From Steinernema hermaphroditum (taxonomy: Eukaryota; Nematoda; Chromadorea; Rhabditida; Steinernematidae): a stretch of DNA of 64,000 bases. Location: NCBI GenBank assembly GCA_030435675.1, contig CM059621.1, positions 15,996,001 to 16,060,000 on the forward strand. Direction: 5' to 3'. Below, piece by piece: positions 51,192 to 63,230 of the stretch; within the stretch, counting starts at the first letter, position 1; each line of letters begins with the position of its first letter. Both the position numbers and the translations under genes were made by a program. The notes under the pieces were generated by a model, which did not search any database, was not told the origin of the DNA, and was given only the letters and a program-made list of their open reading frames with translations.

Positions 51192-52288
51192 CTCCCAATC
51201 CGAATCTCGACCAGTACGTTTGAAGGTCGAGTGAGGCTATAAAAGAGATGCACTCGCCTGCACACAGTAACTGAAGGAGTAGCGCAGGGATATGCTATAT
51301 CACCGCTTCTGAAGCTACAATGACCCCCTACATAAAGTGATTTAGCCCAGATTTTCAACTGTAGGCACTAGACCAAGGGCGCTATCAGATGTAGAATTTA
51401 TCAAGCAGCAACACACAGTGTTTTGTTATTGTCCCCAGGACCCAATGTGCCGCCAGGAATGTAACACATTCGGCCAACTCGAATGTACTTTTGTATCGCC
51501 AGTTTAAATGACGATTATGGAGGCAGTATGCAGTAGAAGCATGAAGAAGTGTTAAAAACATTTAGAATTTGCATTTTTGTCCTTATGTCTGGGCATCTAG
51601 TCAGAGAAGCTATGATTGGTTCTATCCTAAAGGATTTTTGGATATGCCTCACTCCACTATGTCAACTTTCTCGCGGTTCCGATCTTTGACGCGGATTAAT
51701 GACAATTCTCTTGAAACATCTCCACTTGCGGATTGCTTCTTGACTCACTTCTTGTGTGCATCCTTAGTGTGGCAAGGATTAGACGTCGGATTCCTTCGGA
51801 AACACCTGAAACGCTTGTTTTTCACTCCACTTATCTCCGCGTGACAATAATATTTTGACGAGTTTCGATGTTTGTTGACATCGAATGGATGCTATTATCC
51901 AATTGACCTCATCCTCATCGGAGTCGGAAACAATCGGAGAGGAAGAAGTTGATTTCGACGGTCGAGAAATTTTACAATGAAAAGGTGAAAGGACAAGACG
52001 GTAAAATTCAAACTATGAACTTTCGATAAGTCCCCATAAACATCGCCTTAATTCATTTTGTTCTATACAGCATTCTATATCTGGCAATCTATCAGAAGTC
52101 CCCTCTTAACGAGTATGAATCGAAAATTCAAGCAGCTATTTTTGCAGTGTATGTGGTTGAACAGAATGAGCAGAATGAGCCTCATTCACGGTGTTGTTGT
52201 TATTGTACCTTTATTTTTTTTATTTGGGATTGTCCTAATCTTGGCTCGATCCGGTTGCTAAGCGGGGAGTTACCCTTTTAGGAGCGAC

Positions 52289-52310
52289 CTCAAAATTGGG
52301 TAATTAAACC
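52289..52310 (-). other. SL1-like 22-nt sequence
   Basis: On the minus strand this reads GGTTTAATTACCCAA, then TTTTGAG, one base from nematode SL1, and is followed by GT as in SL RNA genes. The ~90 bases after it have no Sm site or SL-RNA-like stem and end in an A-rich run (near 52205). It is therefore either an SL RNA pseudogene or the 5' end of a retroposed trans-spliced mRNA. Confidence 0.7.
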
Positions 52311-52625
52311 TTTTATAACAAACATAAAAACACGTATACGTAACACGCCAACAAAGTAACATAACAAATATGATAATGTGACAACACTAGCCAAAAGAGT
52401 GATAGGTGATACGTCATGCAGGTTTTCACAGGCACTAGACATTTATACACTAGATGCGGGACACAGACATTCCGACAATGGATACATCACAGGTTCATAT
52501 TATAACATGACCTGATGGTCTGATCTTCTGAAATAGAGTCGAACATTCTTAGAGTCGTGCCTCACACAGTCCGAAAACGAGGGAAACGGACCGGTCTCAC
52601 TTGTCAATTGAGCGGTCGATCCGTC

Positions 52626-53705
52626 TTTACATTTACATTTATTAGCTATCTCGGTTCACAGCGAACGTAGCTTTCACAATATGTCTGCCAATCAGCATTC
52701 GAAGCTTCGTTCCAGCGGCCTGGTAGTATCTTCAGATCGTCTGCCCATCTTACTCGAGGTCTTCCACATAAGCGTTTCGGTTCGTCGTAGTCTGTCGATA
52801 AATTCCATAAAGTAGTTTTCTGTGACCATTTCATCTTTTCCGCTGATAGTTTTTGCGCGTAGTTCCACTTCCTTCTTCTTGCAGCTTCTTTCCAATCCGT
52901 TAGATTCGTTCTTTGTCGTATTTCTTCGCTGCGTATTTTGTCAATTAACCGAATACCCAATATTCTTCTTTCCATGCGTTTCTGTGCGCGTTCAATCCTT
53001 TTCCAAGTCGCTTTCGTGAGAGCCCAGGTTTCGCAACCGTATAACATCGCGGGTTGGATACATTGATCGATCAGTCGTTTCTTCAGAGGGATAGGCACGC
53101 GTCTGGAGATCAGAAATTGCATGTAACGGGTATATGCCGCCCAAGTTGCCGCTATTCGTCGAGATATTTCCGCGTTGTGGTTTCTCGGCCACCGCATCAG
53201 TTGCCCAAGATATGTAAACGATTCAACCTTCTCTATAACGTCGTCTCCTAGTAACATTTCTCTGCCATCGTGAGGGATACGGTCTTGATTCATCCACTTG
53301 GTCTTCGAAATATTTATATTCAATCCTATCTGTCTTGTCGCAATAGAGAATTCTCGTAGTAAATCCTGCGCTTCGTCGAAATTGTGCGCTAATAATACGA
53401 TGTCGTCTGCGTAAGCTAGATAGTTCAACCGTTGACCATTAACCTTCAGTCCTCGTTCGTCCCAGTTCAGTTTGTCCATCGCATATTGTAGGGTAAGAAT
53501 GAATAACAGAGGCGACAACGAATCTCCTTGACGAACACCTTTTCTTGTTTCGAATGCGGCTGCTTGACCATCAATAAATACCGCTGATCTTCCGTTCGCA
53601 TACAGTAATTTGATCATATCTATCACATTTGAGTCGATGTCGTAATAATGTAAGGCTTCCCAGACCCGTCGATCCGTCTTTATCCAAGTTATTTCCCTTA
53701 TATTT
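52626..53705 (-). mobile_element. 5'-truncated non-LTR retrotransposon (reverse transcriptase 3' half)
   Basis: One open frame on the minus strand ends at 52646. It carries reverse-transcriptase motifs GVRQGDSLSPLLF, AYADDIVLLA, NINISKTKW and SFTYLGQL, then GCETWAL and GRPRVRWADD typical of RTE-like and related elements. After the stop comes a short TGTAAATGTAAA tail (52626-52640), as RTE-type elements often have. The copy starts in the middle of the fingers/palm region near 53705, so there is no endonuclease; it cannot move on its own. The frame has no stop, implying recent insertion. Confidence 0.88.
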
Positions 53706-54916
53706 TTGCTTACCAGACATCGAATATTGGTTTTTGACAGTAGTTAGGCCCGTGGTGACTTCTTTGCAACTCGCTGACAGTGGATAACTTTTCATTCAGC
53801 TTTACTTTGTACTAATCACTAGAAAGTGTAGTTATAAGTCGGCAGACTACCTTACTTTACATGGGGAGTCTTAATTTACATGGCCTTGAATTGTCATCGA
53901 ACAAATCCCAATGATTTTACCGTGAACAGCTGTACCAAATTTTACCACATTTTTACTCAACTATTGATATCTAGGAGTTCACGAATTTTTGATACAAATA
54001 CCTTCTCTAGAAGCGGCTTATGCATTTTCCAATTTAATGTGTACTAATAGGTGCAAACTTCGCAAAGAAACCAGCCAATCCAGTTCGATTCGGCCAGTGC
54101 GGCCAAGTAGATAACTTTCGTCGCATTTAAAGGCTAATCTTCTAGTCATGCTTTATGCATGTTCTATTTGCTTTTTGTTACTTGTTCTCTATTTTGGGAT
54201 TTTTGATATATGATTTCTTGGTTTCGTTACATATAAGTGGATACCTCTTACAAAACTTCTCAATATTTTTGGAAGAATAAATGCTGGGAAGATTGTCATT
54301 TCATGGTGTGTGGTCGTCTCGATTTACAACGAAAAACCTGAATTAAACACCACTGAAGCTCCGCGTTTGTGGTGTTTCGTCAAAATCTGTCAAATACGAA
54401 TTGTTCGCTAGTGTCCAGCGCCGCTTCTGGCAATTTTCGAGCCGAACCGTGCGATCTTTTCGTGCAAAATGTCTTTTTTTCCGTGATTATCGGTTACAGA
54501 GATATTTCGAAACATTTTTATGACCAAAGGCAAAATTTTTGGTACATTGCGTATACGATCGACATCTATCACCTTTCTTTGCCTCCAAATTGTTCTTCGA
54601 TTCCAAAGCTTTATTGTTTGACGTGTTCGTTAACATTTCATGTGAAAGGAAGTGTTCCTGTACCATAGCGAAATACATTATAGAATGAGAAACATATGGT
54701 ACAACGAAGTACAACTTCCACATATGCTCGGACAAAACTTTTTTTATTGCGCAGCAGATCTTTTTTGAAACTTTTTTAAAAGTATTTTCCATTTTAAAAA
54801 TTTTTGTCGAAACATGCTGCAAACTAGGGGTATATCTGAAATCGGTTTAGTTCATGTATCGCAGTACAACTTCCACATAAGCTCCCAAGACTGTGGAATA
54901 TAGTCTATTTTTTCCG

Positions 54917-55072
54917 AACTCCATGAAGGCGATCAATGACCGCGCGGTCGGACCCAGAATTTGCTCTAGCGTATTGAAAGCAGCGAACGAACGCACGAAA
55001 TATTTGCCTTTCTTCAATGCGATGGAGCGAATTCTCGGTCTCACCGCGCGGTGATTGATCGCTTTTGTGGAG
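54917..55072. repeat. Fold-back of ~60-bp arms, related to one at 33188-33345
   Basis: Left arm GAACTCCATGAAGGCGATCA through ACCGCGCGGT and right arm, in reverse complement, GAACTCCACAAAAGCGATCA through ACCGCGCGGT are close inverted copies. The same arm sequence, diverged, occurs at 33188-33250 and 33278-33345 inside the hAT-type element. It may be a small MITE or a structured RNA gene. Confidence 0.7.
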
Positions 55073-58000
55073 TTCTTCCAAATACTCACTCGTGTTATAA
55101 AACATGGGCATGGATGAGTGGTATACATGGACAGTCGGGAAAATATGAACAGGGCGATAGCGGCGGGACCCATCTCATGGACAACCACGATTTTTTTCAT
55201 TTTTACACTCATGGATGGCCATAGATAGTCCGTAGATGACCATGGGCGGCCATGGACGTGTGCGGAGATAACAAAGAGCATGGATTTGGCAGTGATGACT
55301 CAACAGCTATCTTAATGACATCTCAGAGGGTAAACAAAAGGACATCTTCTCATGTGACTCTACCCGCGAAGCGAACTAAATTGGATGTTCTTCCGAAAAT
55401 AGAGATAAAACGTGACCTTGTGCCCAAGGGAAAATAATCTTCAGACTCTTATAACTCCGTACACAAGCTTTGTTTTTAGTGTTCTTCGGTACATATTCTT
55501 GCACCTTCTAACCGAAGCTTCTAACCATTCCATCTATCTTAGCGATTCCATCCTTTTCTCACAAGCGTCTTTCCGTCTGAATTTTTGCAAATTCCAGCAG
55601 GAACTTTTTTTTGCAGTCACATTGGATCACAAAGTCGCCTTCTACTTATTTATATAGCAAAGGCATGAATTTTTGATTATGGTTAGTGGCGTTGGCGGCT
55701 TCTTTGGTATTAGCCTTCTACTTATCATGCGTTACATTTTTGTGTTTTAATAAAGCCCCTCTGAAATTTTTGTCCTCATTGTCACCATTTACTTAGCCAA
55801 CATTTTCGCTGAACTATTTACGTTGATATTCTTTTTTCTCTGGTTATTCTTTTTGTTCTTCAGTCCACGTTGAACGCACTGTTCACAAAATAAAACGACG
55901 AACTTTGATGGTAAAACGATCTGTATTAGATCGTGACGTAAGAGATTGGTATGCTGTTTTTTGGCTTATCGTTGAGGGACGCAAGAGGGTGTACAAGGTG
56001 GGTTACTTATCGGTGGTACGCCTTCGGTTCATTCATCTAACTGGTTGCGCTTGTGGCGCATTTGGACTACAGTCAATGTCGTCGTTTAGGAGCTTTCAGC
56101 GACGATCAGACAAATTGCAACATTTCTTGCTTTTAAATGTTACTTAGGGCGTTTTGTGACGTTTACTTATTTGAAGCTCTAGCACTGTAGTGATCACCCA
56201 AAGTGGAACAGCTTAGCCATTGACCGTATCTCAGGTGCATCACAAAAAAATGAAAAAGTACATACGTGTCGTTGGAGAGGTGCCTTCAGTAGCAGTGGTC
56301 TCCATAAAGGCTACAACAACACGAATCCTCTCGATTTTTGCAAATGTAAATGCAAACATCCCATCCAAGAGCGCTTGTCACATTATCGCCTGACCACTGC
56401 ATTTCTTATGACTTCCGTCTTCTCAAATACAATTATCTTGCCGAGACCCTCAACGCGCAATCACAACGCACTCGTTGCTGCTAGTCTATCAATCCTCCCC
56501 ATAACGCTCTCATCCGTCTATGCGCCATCGGATTTACCGATTATTTATCTTTAACTTACTGCTCGACTAAAGATCTCCGATTCAGGCAACAATTACTTCT
56601 AATCCGTGTGGACAGCGCACACTTCAATGTCGCCGTCGATGCGTTGTTTAGGCATAATTGAGATCGGATAATGGCTGTTTCGTCACTGTCTAACGGGTCA
56701 TAAGCGGTGTTTTACATCAAGGTGTATGTTTAGCCTACATCAAGCTGTTTGACTGGCGCCATTCTTCCAGGCGACTGGATCATTTTTCCGAGCCACCGTT
56801 CACCATCTTCGAAGTCTTTGAAATAACAGGTCAACTTATTTCTGAGGTTTTGATGAGATATCACTTACAGATTCCTACCGTTTCGTCCTTGTTATTTCGT
56901 CGGTTTGTTTGTCGATAGATAGAATGTCTTCAATTGGAAAACGACCATTATTAAAAGCAAACAATCGTGTTTGTCGCACTTATCCATCTCGCTCTCAACT
57001 CACACAACCACTTGGACACATAACGTCTTTTTTTGTCCTTAGTTCCCAATTCGATTATGGTTTCGGAAGATAATCTGTTTCTGAATTTACATGCTTCTTA
57101 TACGTGCCATATAAGGCCGGTCCAGTAGTCCCACTGCCCCATCCAGGGTTTATCTTCTCTTCCAGGAAGCCTTGAACCAAATATCAAATATGAAAAAAAA
57201 AACAAATTTTTGTTTCATTGTCGTGTAATTCGCTATGCACATCGTATACGTATAAGAATAATTCATACGAATTTTTGTCACTCGGAGCTGTTGATTATGT
57301 GCTTCATATACGTGCAAGTCAGGCGATTTTAATAGCTGATCAAAGTGCCTCTGTAAAGTTAAGTTAATTTAAAGGCGACTCGTAGTCGTCGACCTTGAGA
57401 AATATTTCTAATGTTCAACGTTAATTGTATTTCGGACTCAATCTTATATTCTTTATAATACCATCAAACACTGTCCTCGTATAAATGATTCCAAGGTGAG
57501 GTTTAATATAGCCAGCTACCGTATGATCACAGAGCACAAAGTTGAGCATTACGATTTTAGAAAAGAGCACCTGTTTCATATGCCTTTAAAACATGAGTAT
57601 TTTTATCCGCATGAAGGTGGCTTGATCGGTTCTCATAAAATCATTTTTGTTTCAAGATAGCCCGGGTCAAACGTTGCCACAATTCCATAGAATTTTTGCC
57701 GTCGTTAAGCGTCTTATCAAGAGACATTCCCATAAGATTTTTCCAACACTATTGAACACTGCAGTTAGTAAGCGGTTATGAAAACTTCAGAAAGAATCGA
57801 ACCAAAAATCACAGTGACATTTTCGTAATCCAATGAGGCTTCAGGTAGTTGGAGGTTTCATCAAGTACGTTCATACGTTCTTTTGTTTCGGTCGTGGTGA
57901 CCATGGAACTGTAAAGACAGGTAAGATAGCGCTATAAGGCTTCATCTAGGGAGAGGGCTGGGGGGCGGGTTCTGGCACTAAAAGATTTGCTGTCATTATT

Positions 58001-60639
58001 TTTAACGGTATATGGAACATACACCAATTCCCATATCGAAAGTCACATCCGAAGTCTGTTTTCGTTGTCGCGTCGATGACTACGTGATGATGCGTCCTAT
58101 ATTATTAGCCGTAAATCACTTATTTCTGTCTATTTCAGGGACTAACGACTGCGAAGGACAACCCGCTTAGCGGAGATCGTATTAGGGGAGTTCGATCCCA
58201 CGAGACGCGATTCCTCACTTCAGCACGTTTCCATCAGGTTTTCGCGGCGGGAATCCAATTATTTCTAAATTAATTATTTTGATTTAATTGTTTTCGCTGT
58301 GTGCAGCTCAGAGTTCACTTCAAGTTGTCGCCACTGCTATTCGAACTGAGGTCTTACGGTATTGAGCAGATGACGGTATTCAATATTTTCTTCTCAGCGA
58401 TATATTTCAATTCTTATATGCTATAAACTTGAATTTTTGGCCGTAGCTCCTTTGAATTGCCATCTTGCATTTTTGGTCGTTGGAAATTGGAGCTCAACAT
58501 GTTCTCCTACGCGGTACATTTCAATATATTATACGTATTTTGGTTAATGTTCATTTGAACTTTTTCGATTGTACGTGCTAACTATTTTCGCGTGTGCATC
58601 ATTGATGTGAAAATTTCTTTTTTTTTCTTTTTTTTGTTTGGATTTTGTCGAATTCGGATTTGTTAATTTCTCAGCAGTGTTTCCTTTCCAATTATTGACC
58701 TTTTAGCAAGCTATGCATTGCATTTGTGGTTCGCCATGTGAGCGAAAGAGACGAAAAACGGACTGGAAACACTTGAGAGGTGCTGCAGAAATGATATTAC
58801 CTTATCTGACGCCAGGGCCATCGTTTTGAGAACAAAATGGAACGTTTAAATTGAAATGGCAATTCAGTATTCGGTATCGCTTGTGTGCGCAAGGAAATCG
58901 TGGCGGGAGTGCTGGCGTTTGTTTATTTCCCTGCTAAATGAGCCTGAATGAGTGATTGATTTCACGGCTAGGTGTGCTTGTTGGCCATCGCCATGTACTC
59001 TCCATGGCTATGTTGTGCCAGCTTTTGGGGGCAAGCTGAGCTTTCGGTTTAGCCCGAGTTCATGCGAACCAACTGTGTCTTCCAACAAACATCGAACTAG
59101 CCGAAGTGTATGGCATTCAAATCTTGGCAACATTTTTGGTATCGATCACACGTTCCATCTTTTCTGCAATGTTTTCCATTTTTGCAATAAGCCACTGTAT
59201 TTACAGCCAAAACAGATATATGCAACGAAACACGAGAGCAATCGTGATAGTAATCGTGTCGGGAACACGAACCCGAGTCCATTTCGGATCTCTGCTTCTT
59301 TCGAAGTTTCGTTTAAAGATTAAGAATTTCAGGTTTATTTTTGCAATAATAAGTCTCTTGACTTATAGTACTATTATGCTACTGATTATTATGCCAGATC
59401 ATCGATGACCAGAACGCTGATCATGCCTCCTTTCAATTTTGCACGACCCTCTATTGACTTGACTTGACTCTGGAAGTGAATGGGCATACTAAGCCGATCT
59501 TCTGTGATTTCAATAGCGACGACGTACCCTAGAATAGGACCTTGACATCATGATTATTTGAAATTCACAAGACAGTCATTAGAATACCACAAACAGTTTT
59601 ACATTGTTCTTCCAGTAAATGATAATTTACTCCTATTTTTGACCGTTTCTTTCATAAGGGCGCATATCGACGTTTTGCTTTATATCTGTACAAGTCTGTT
59701 TTCGTAGTAAGGCTTGGCGTTTTCGTGGAAATCTGATGAAAACACTGGTAAACGATGCTTTTTGTACTTGTGGAATTATATGTTGTACAAGGCGACCAAA
59801 AAAAAAGAACACTTTATACAGAGGTCTATGAAGTCATTTCCGAGAGGATCCAAACGTGAAACCGGTCGTAAAACGAAAGAAACCGACCGGCGTCACACTT
59901 GGATACTCCTGGGAATGTCTTCCTCCCAGGTAACCTTTTTGAGATACGTTGCACAGTCTGCCCAGTACCGACACCTCTTTCTTTCGTGAGATCTAACAGC
60001 AGATGAACTGTTACGAAATGTGGTGTTAACCATGTGAAAGAGCGTGAAAAGTAGCGGTAGTAAAAGTGCCATCGACGGAATCTAAAAGAAATTTCGAAAT
60101 TTTCAGATGATATTTTAAAAACTTGTCGATTTTACTGCCCAGAAAAGATACCGACACTTGATGAAGAACCCCCTTCAGTGTGTGCGAGGACTTCGAAGCG
60201 ACAAAGAATCAGGCTATATCGAGAAGTAGCGCGATGGTGGGGATCAATGAATAAAGTATCGACTATCGTCTTATTTTTGAGTTTTTGCCGTCCCTTTTGA
60301 ACGTAACGACCGGTAAAACGACATTATTGTACCTGTATTTTTGTAACTTGCGTTGTGGATTCATCTTCAGCAGCTTCATTTTCGTCAGTGTGAGTGCTAA
60401 AGACATAAAACAAAGTTTATTAGGTGTTCGTTGTGGGTAGTACGAGGGGAAAATAACCAGTCTTTACCAGAAACACACAAGAACACACAGCTCACTGAGC
60501 AATGTTTTCACTCGTATTTATAAAAGCTAATTTTTGTAAACAGCCCTTGATCTTTTTGCCAAATGAAGTTATTTTTGAGCTCGCATCTTCTTCGGAGAGA
60601 TGAGTTCGTGGTCCGGGACTCTTTTGACTCTCACTCGTG
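55073..60639. other. Gene-poor AT-rich stretch
   Basis: No gene, RNA gene or element with recognisable ends. The plus-strand ATTTTTG motif recurs every few hundred bases. A GTTCGATCCC at 58190-58199 looks like a tRNA B-box but no cloverleaf forms around it. Confidence 0.5.
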
Positions 60640-61105
60640 TCGCGGTGGCGAGCGGTCGGTCCCTCCGGTCGCTCTCTGAGTGTCTGGTTGGTCAGATTGC
60701 AAACCCCGTGGCAGTTGTGACTGTTCCGGCTTCCAGAGGGAATTGGGACACCCGGAAGCCGTAGTCCCACCACCGCTGACAACAAGATGTCCGGCGCCAG
60801 GAATCTGACGCCCGACGCTGCGTGAGATGTCATCCCGAAGGTCGCCGACGCTCTGAGGACCAGCGAAGACGCAACTCCCCGACCACGGACCATCAGATGC
60901 AAGCTCAGAAGCGTCCGCTGTGCCGCAAACGATGTTCCGCTGCCGCAGCTGAAGATTTGCCGATTCCCAGTGCGCCGTCTACGACCGGTTAGATACGCCA
61001 GGGATGAAGCCGTCTGCCAGACATCCTCTGTTTGTCTATTTTCGGTGTCGCGCAAGGCATAATGCCTTTGATTCGGGAAATAAAGTCGTGAAAGTCGTGA
61101 AGAAG
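60640..61105 (+). repeat. Dispersed repeat, copy B (diverged)
   Basis: It shares GAGCGGTCGG, the GGCTTCCAGAGG...ACACCCGGAAGCCGTAGT block and the end GCATAATGCCTTTGATTCGGG with copies at 4015 and 62745. The short ORF of the other copies is not kept. Confidence 0.6.
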
Positions 61106-62744
61106 TTATTTTTTGTTCTGTGACGTACTTGCTAGAACTCCATATTGAATTTTACATAAACAACGGGTAAGCCATAATACGGTAGTATAATACCTGACAG
61201 GAACACTGTGGCATCTCTTCCATTTTCTTTTCTTATATTTCTATCATTCCGTGGAAGTGTCCTACAATGACTACGAAAGTGACCACAAAACCACAGACGG
61301 TCGTTGACAACGTTTATTCGTAAAATCTAAACTCGAAAAGGTATAATAATTATTCTGTCATTGCTTGTGGAAGATGCGAATTGAATTGGCAGTGAACTAA
61401 TTCTAATTTTGCATTTTTGAGCTTCGTGTCATTCATCGAAATGCTCTACGATGCTTCGTGTGAACCTCCTTACCAACTTCTCAAATTTCCTATCAAGTCC
61501 TATTCATCACAAATTTTTGTTTATCAACAATGTTTATCAACAAGCATTTTCGGCAAATAATTTTTTAGTGTACTGAGTTCGCAGTGTCTTCTTACAATTA
61601 CAGCTTGTCTGGTTTGGCGCATATATTCTGATATCTTTCAACCTACAAAGTAACTACTACACGACATTAAAGGTAAATTCAATGTTTTTTTTTGTGCGTA
61701 ACGTTTGCACTTAAAACATTGAGTTAGCTAAGATATCTGGTGCATGCAGTCGGCGAGTGTGGCGAATGCAGTGTGCATCATTGTGTCTCATCAAGATAAC
61801 TTATGTATACTTATGTATCCTATTCTTCCATCAGGCAACCGTGAGGGTAGTCCATACCATACATGTACGTATTCTTGGACTGAGGGCGGCTTCAAACCGA
61901 CCCCGATCGGTCTACAAATCAGACACATTCACAATGAGCCACACAGACACGTTAAATTAAAGCAGGGTCTCTGCCGCTATACCTCTAGGGGATCTCTTCA
62001 CTTCTTCGACGGCTAGGTTATCTATTTGCTTACAAGGTTCGGGCTATGGGTTTTCGGATTTGTCAGCGCCTTTTGTGTTTACCACCGGTAGGCCGTACCA
62101 CTGGCGTCTTGCCGCTGCAAGGCTGCTGGAACTTTAGTGCCCAAGGTGTTGTGCTGCATTTACACAAAATCAAAGTGAAACTTCACGGCTGACCTTAACA
62201 AACTCTGCTGCATGGTGTTCGGACACTGACCGTACATAAGCACGTTTATGTAGTGGAGAAGTGACATTTTGGCAGCATCCCTAATAGGCATTACTCGCCC
62301 GATTAGGTTCGTTATAAACGAAGTTGAACTTTTGGCGTTCTTAGAGGCGAGCAAACATCTTCTTCCGCACAAACAAGTTCTTCGCATTAAATGACGAGTG
62401 CACTCCTGAAATGAAATGAACTTCGGCTGCGTTTATTCAGTGATGCCGAGGAGGCTCTTCCCTCTCGTCGTGATTTATCTCGGGACTTTTAGGCGAAGAA
62501 TAGTTCGATTTTTGGGATCTCTCACACTTTGGAATGTTCCCTTGTAAGGGTATTTTGAAAAGACTGTTTTTGAGCACAAGACCTGAATGTTCAGTGTTGG
62601 CGCGGGATTTTCGATGCCCCAATCTAGTAGTTATTACAGTACAGGAAAATACAGAGAAAATTCCGTTAAAACATTTCCTTCATAAACAGTTCTAAAAACA
62701 AAGTTTCATATTTGTGGACGGCAACTGACTTTTAGGAAAGGTGT

Positions 62745-63230
62745 CCTTGGGTCTTCGCTCTCTCTCTCTGAGGCTGTCTGAGCCGAATGAGTTAAGTGAG
62801 CGGTCGTTCTCGGCCGTCGTTGTTGGCGCAATGATCGCCCCGGCTCCCAGAAGGCCTGGAACACCAGGGAGCCGTAGTTCCACCGTCTCGCCAAAAAGCC
62901 CGTCACGACCGCCCGACTCTACCCGCGCCGCCAGAGAAGCCGAAAAAGCGTTGCAACTCCGAAGTCCACGCCGCCAGCCGAATCGAAGATGACTCTCCGC
63001 TCCGTTAGCTCTGCTCCACCGCTATTCCACTTCCGGAATCAGCTCTTCACGACTTCGATGCCCGCGCAAACTAATGGGAGCGCTGCATTCTATTCGGATT
63101 CGTCTGCTCCACCGAAATCAGAAGAAAATCAGCGATCACGGTGTGACTATGTTCTTCTTTGTGCATATATGAGACGTCCTGCACGGCGTAAGCCGTTGAT
63201 TCGGGAAGATAAATCGTGTAAAAAATCGTC
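62745..63230 (+). repeat. Dispersed repeat, copy C, ORF kept
   Basis: Close to copy A (4015-4455) along its length, from CTCTCTCTGAGGCTGTCTGA to GGCGTAAGCCGTTGATTCGG. The ATG at 62831 opens MIAPAPRRPGTPGSRSS again and the RAAREAEKALQLR segment is retained before the frame ends in RQPNRR. Confidence 0.7.

Noticed and set aside
52289..52310. Functional SL1 RNA gene
   Set aside because: The leader is nearly perfect but no Sm site or SL RNA secondary structure follows it.
58139..58220. Possible tRNA with GTTCGATCCC
   Set aside because: No acceptor or anticodon stem can be drawn around the B-box-like sequence.
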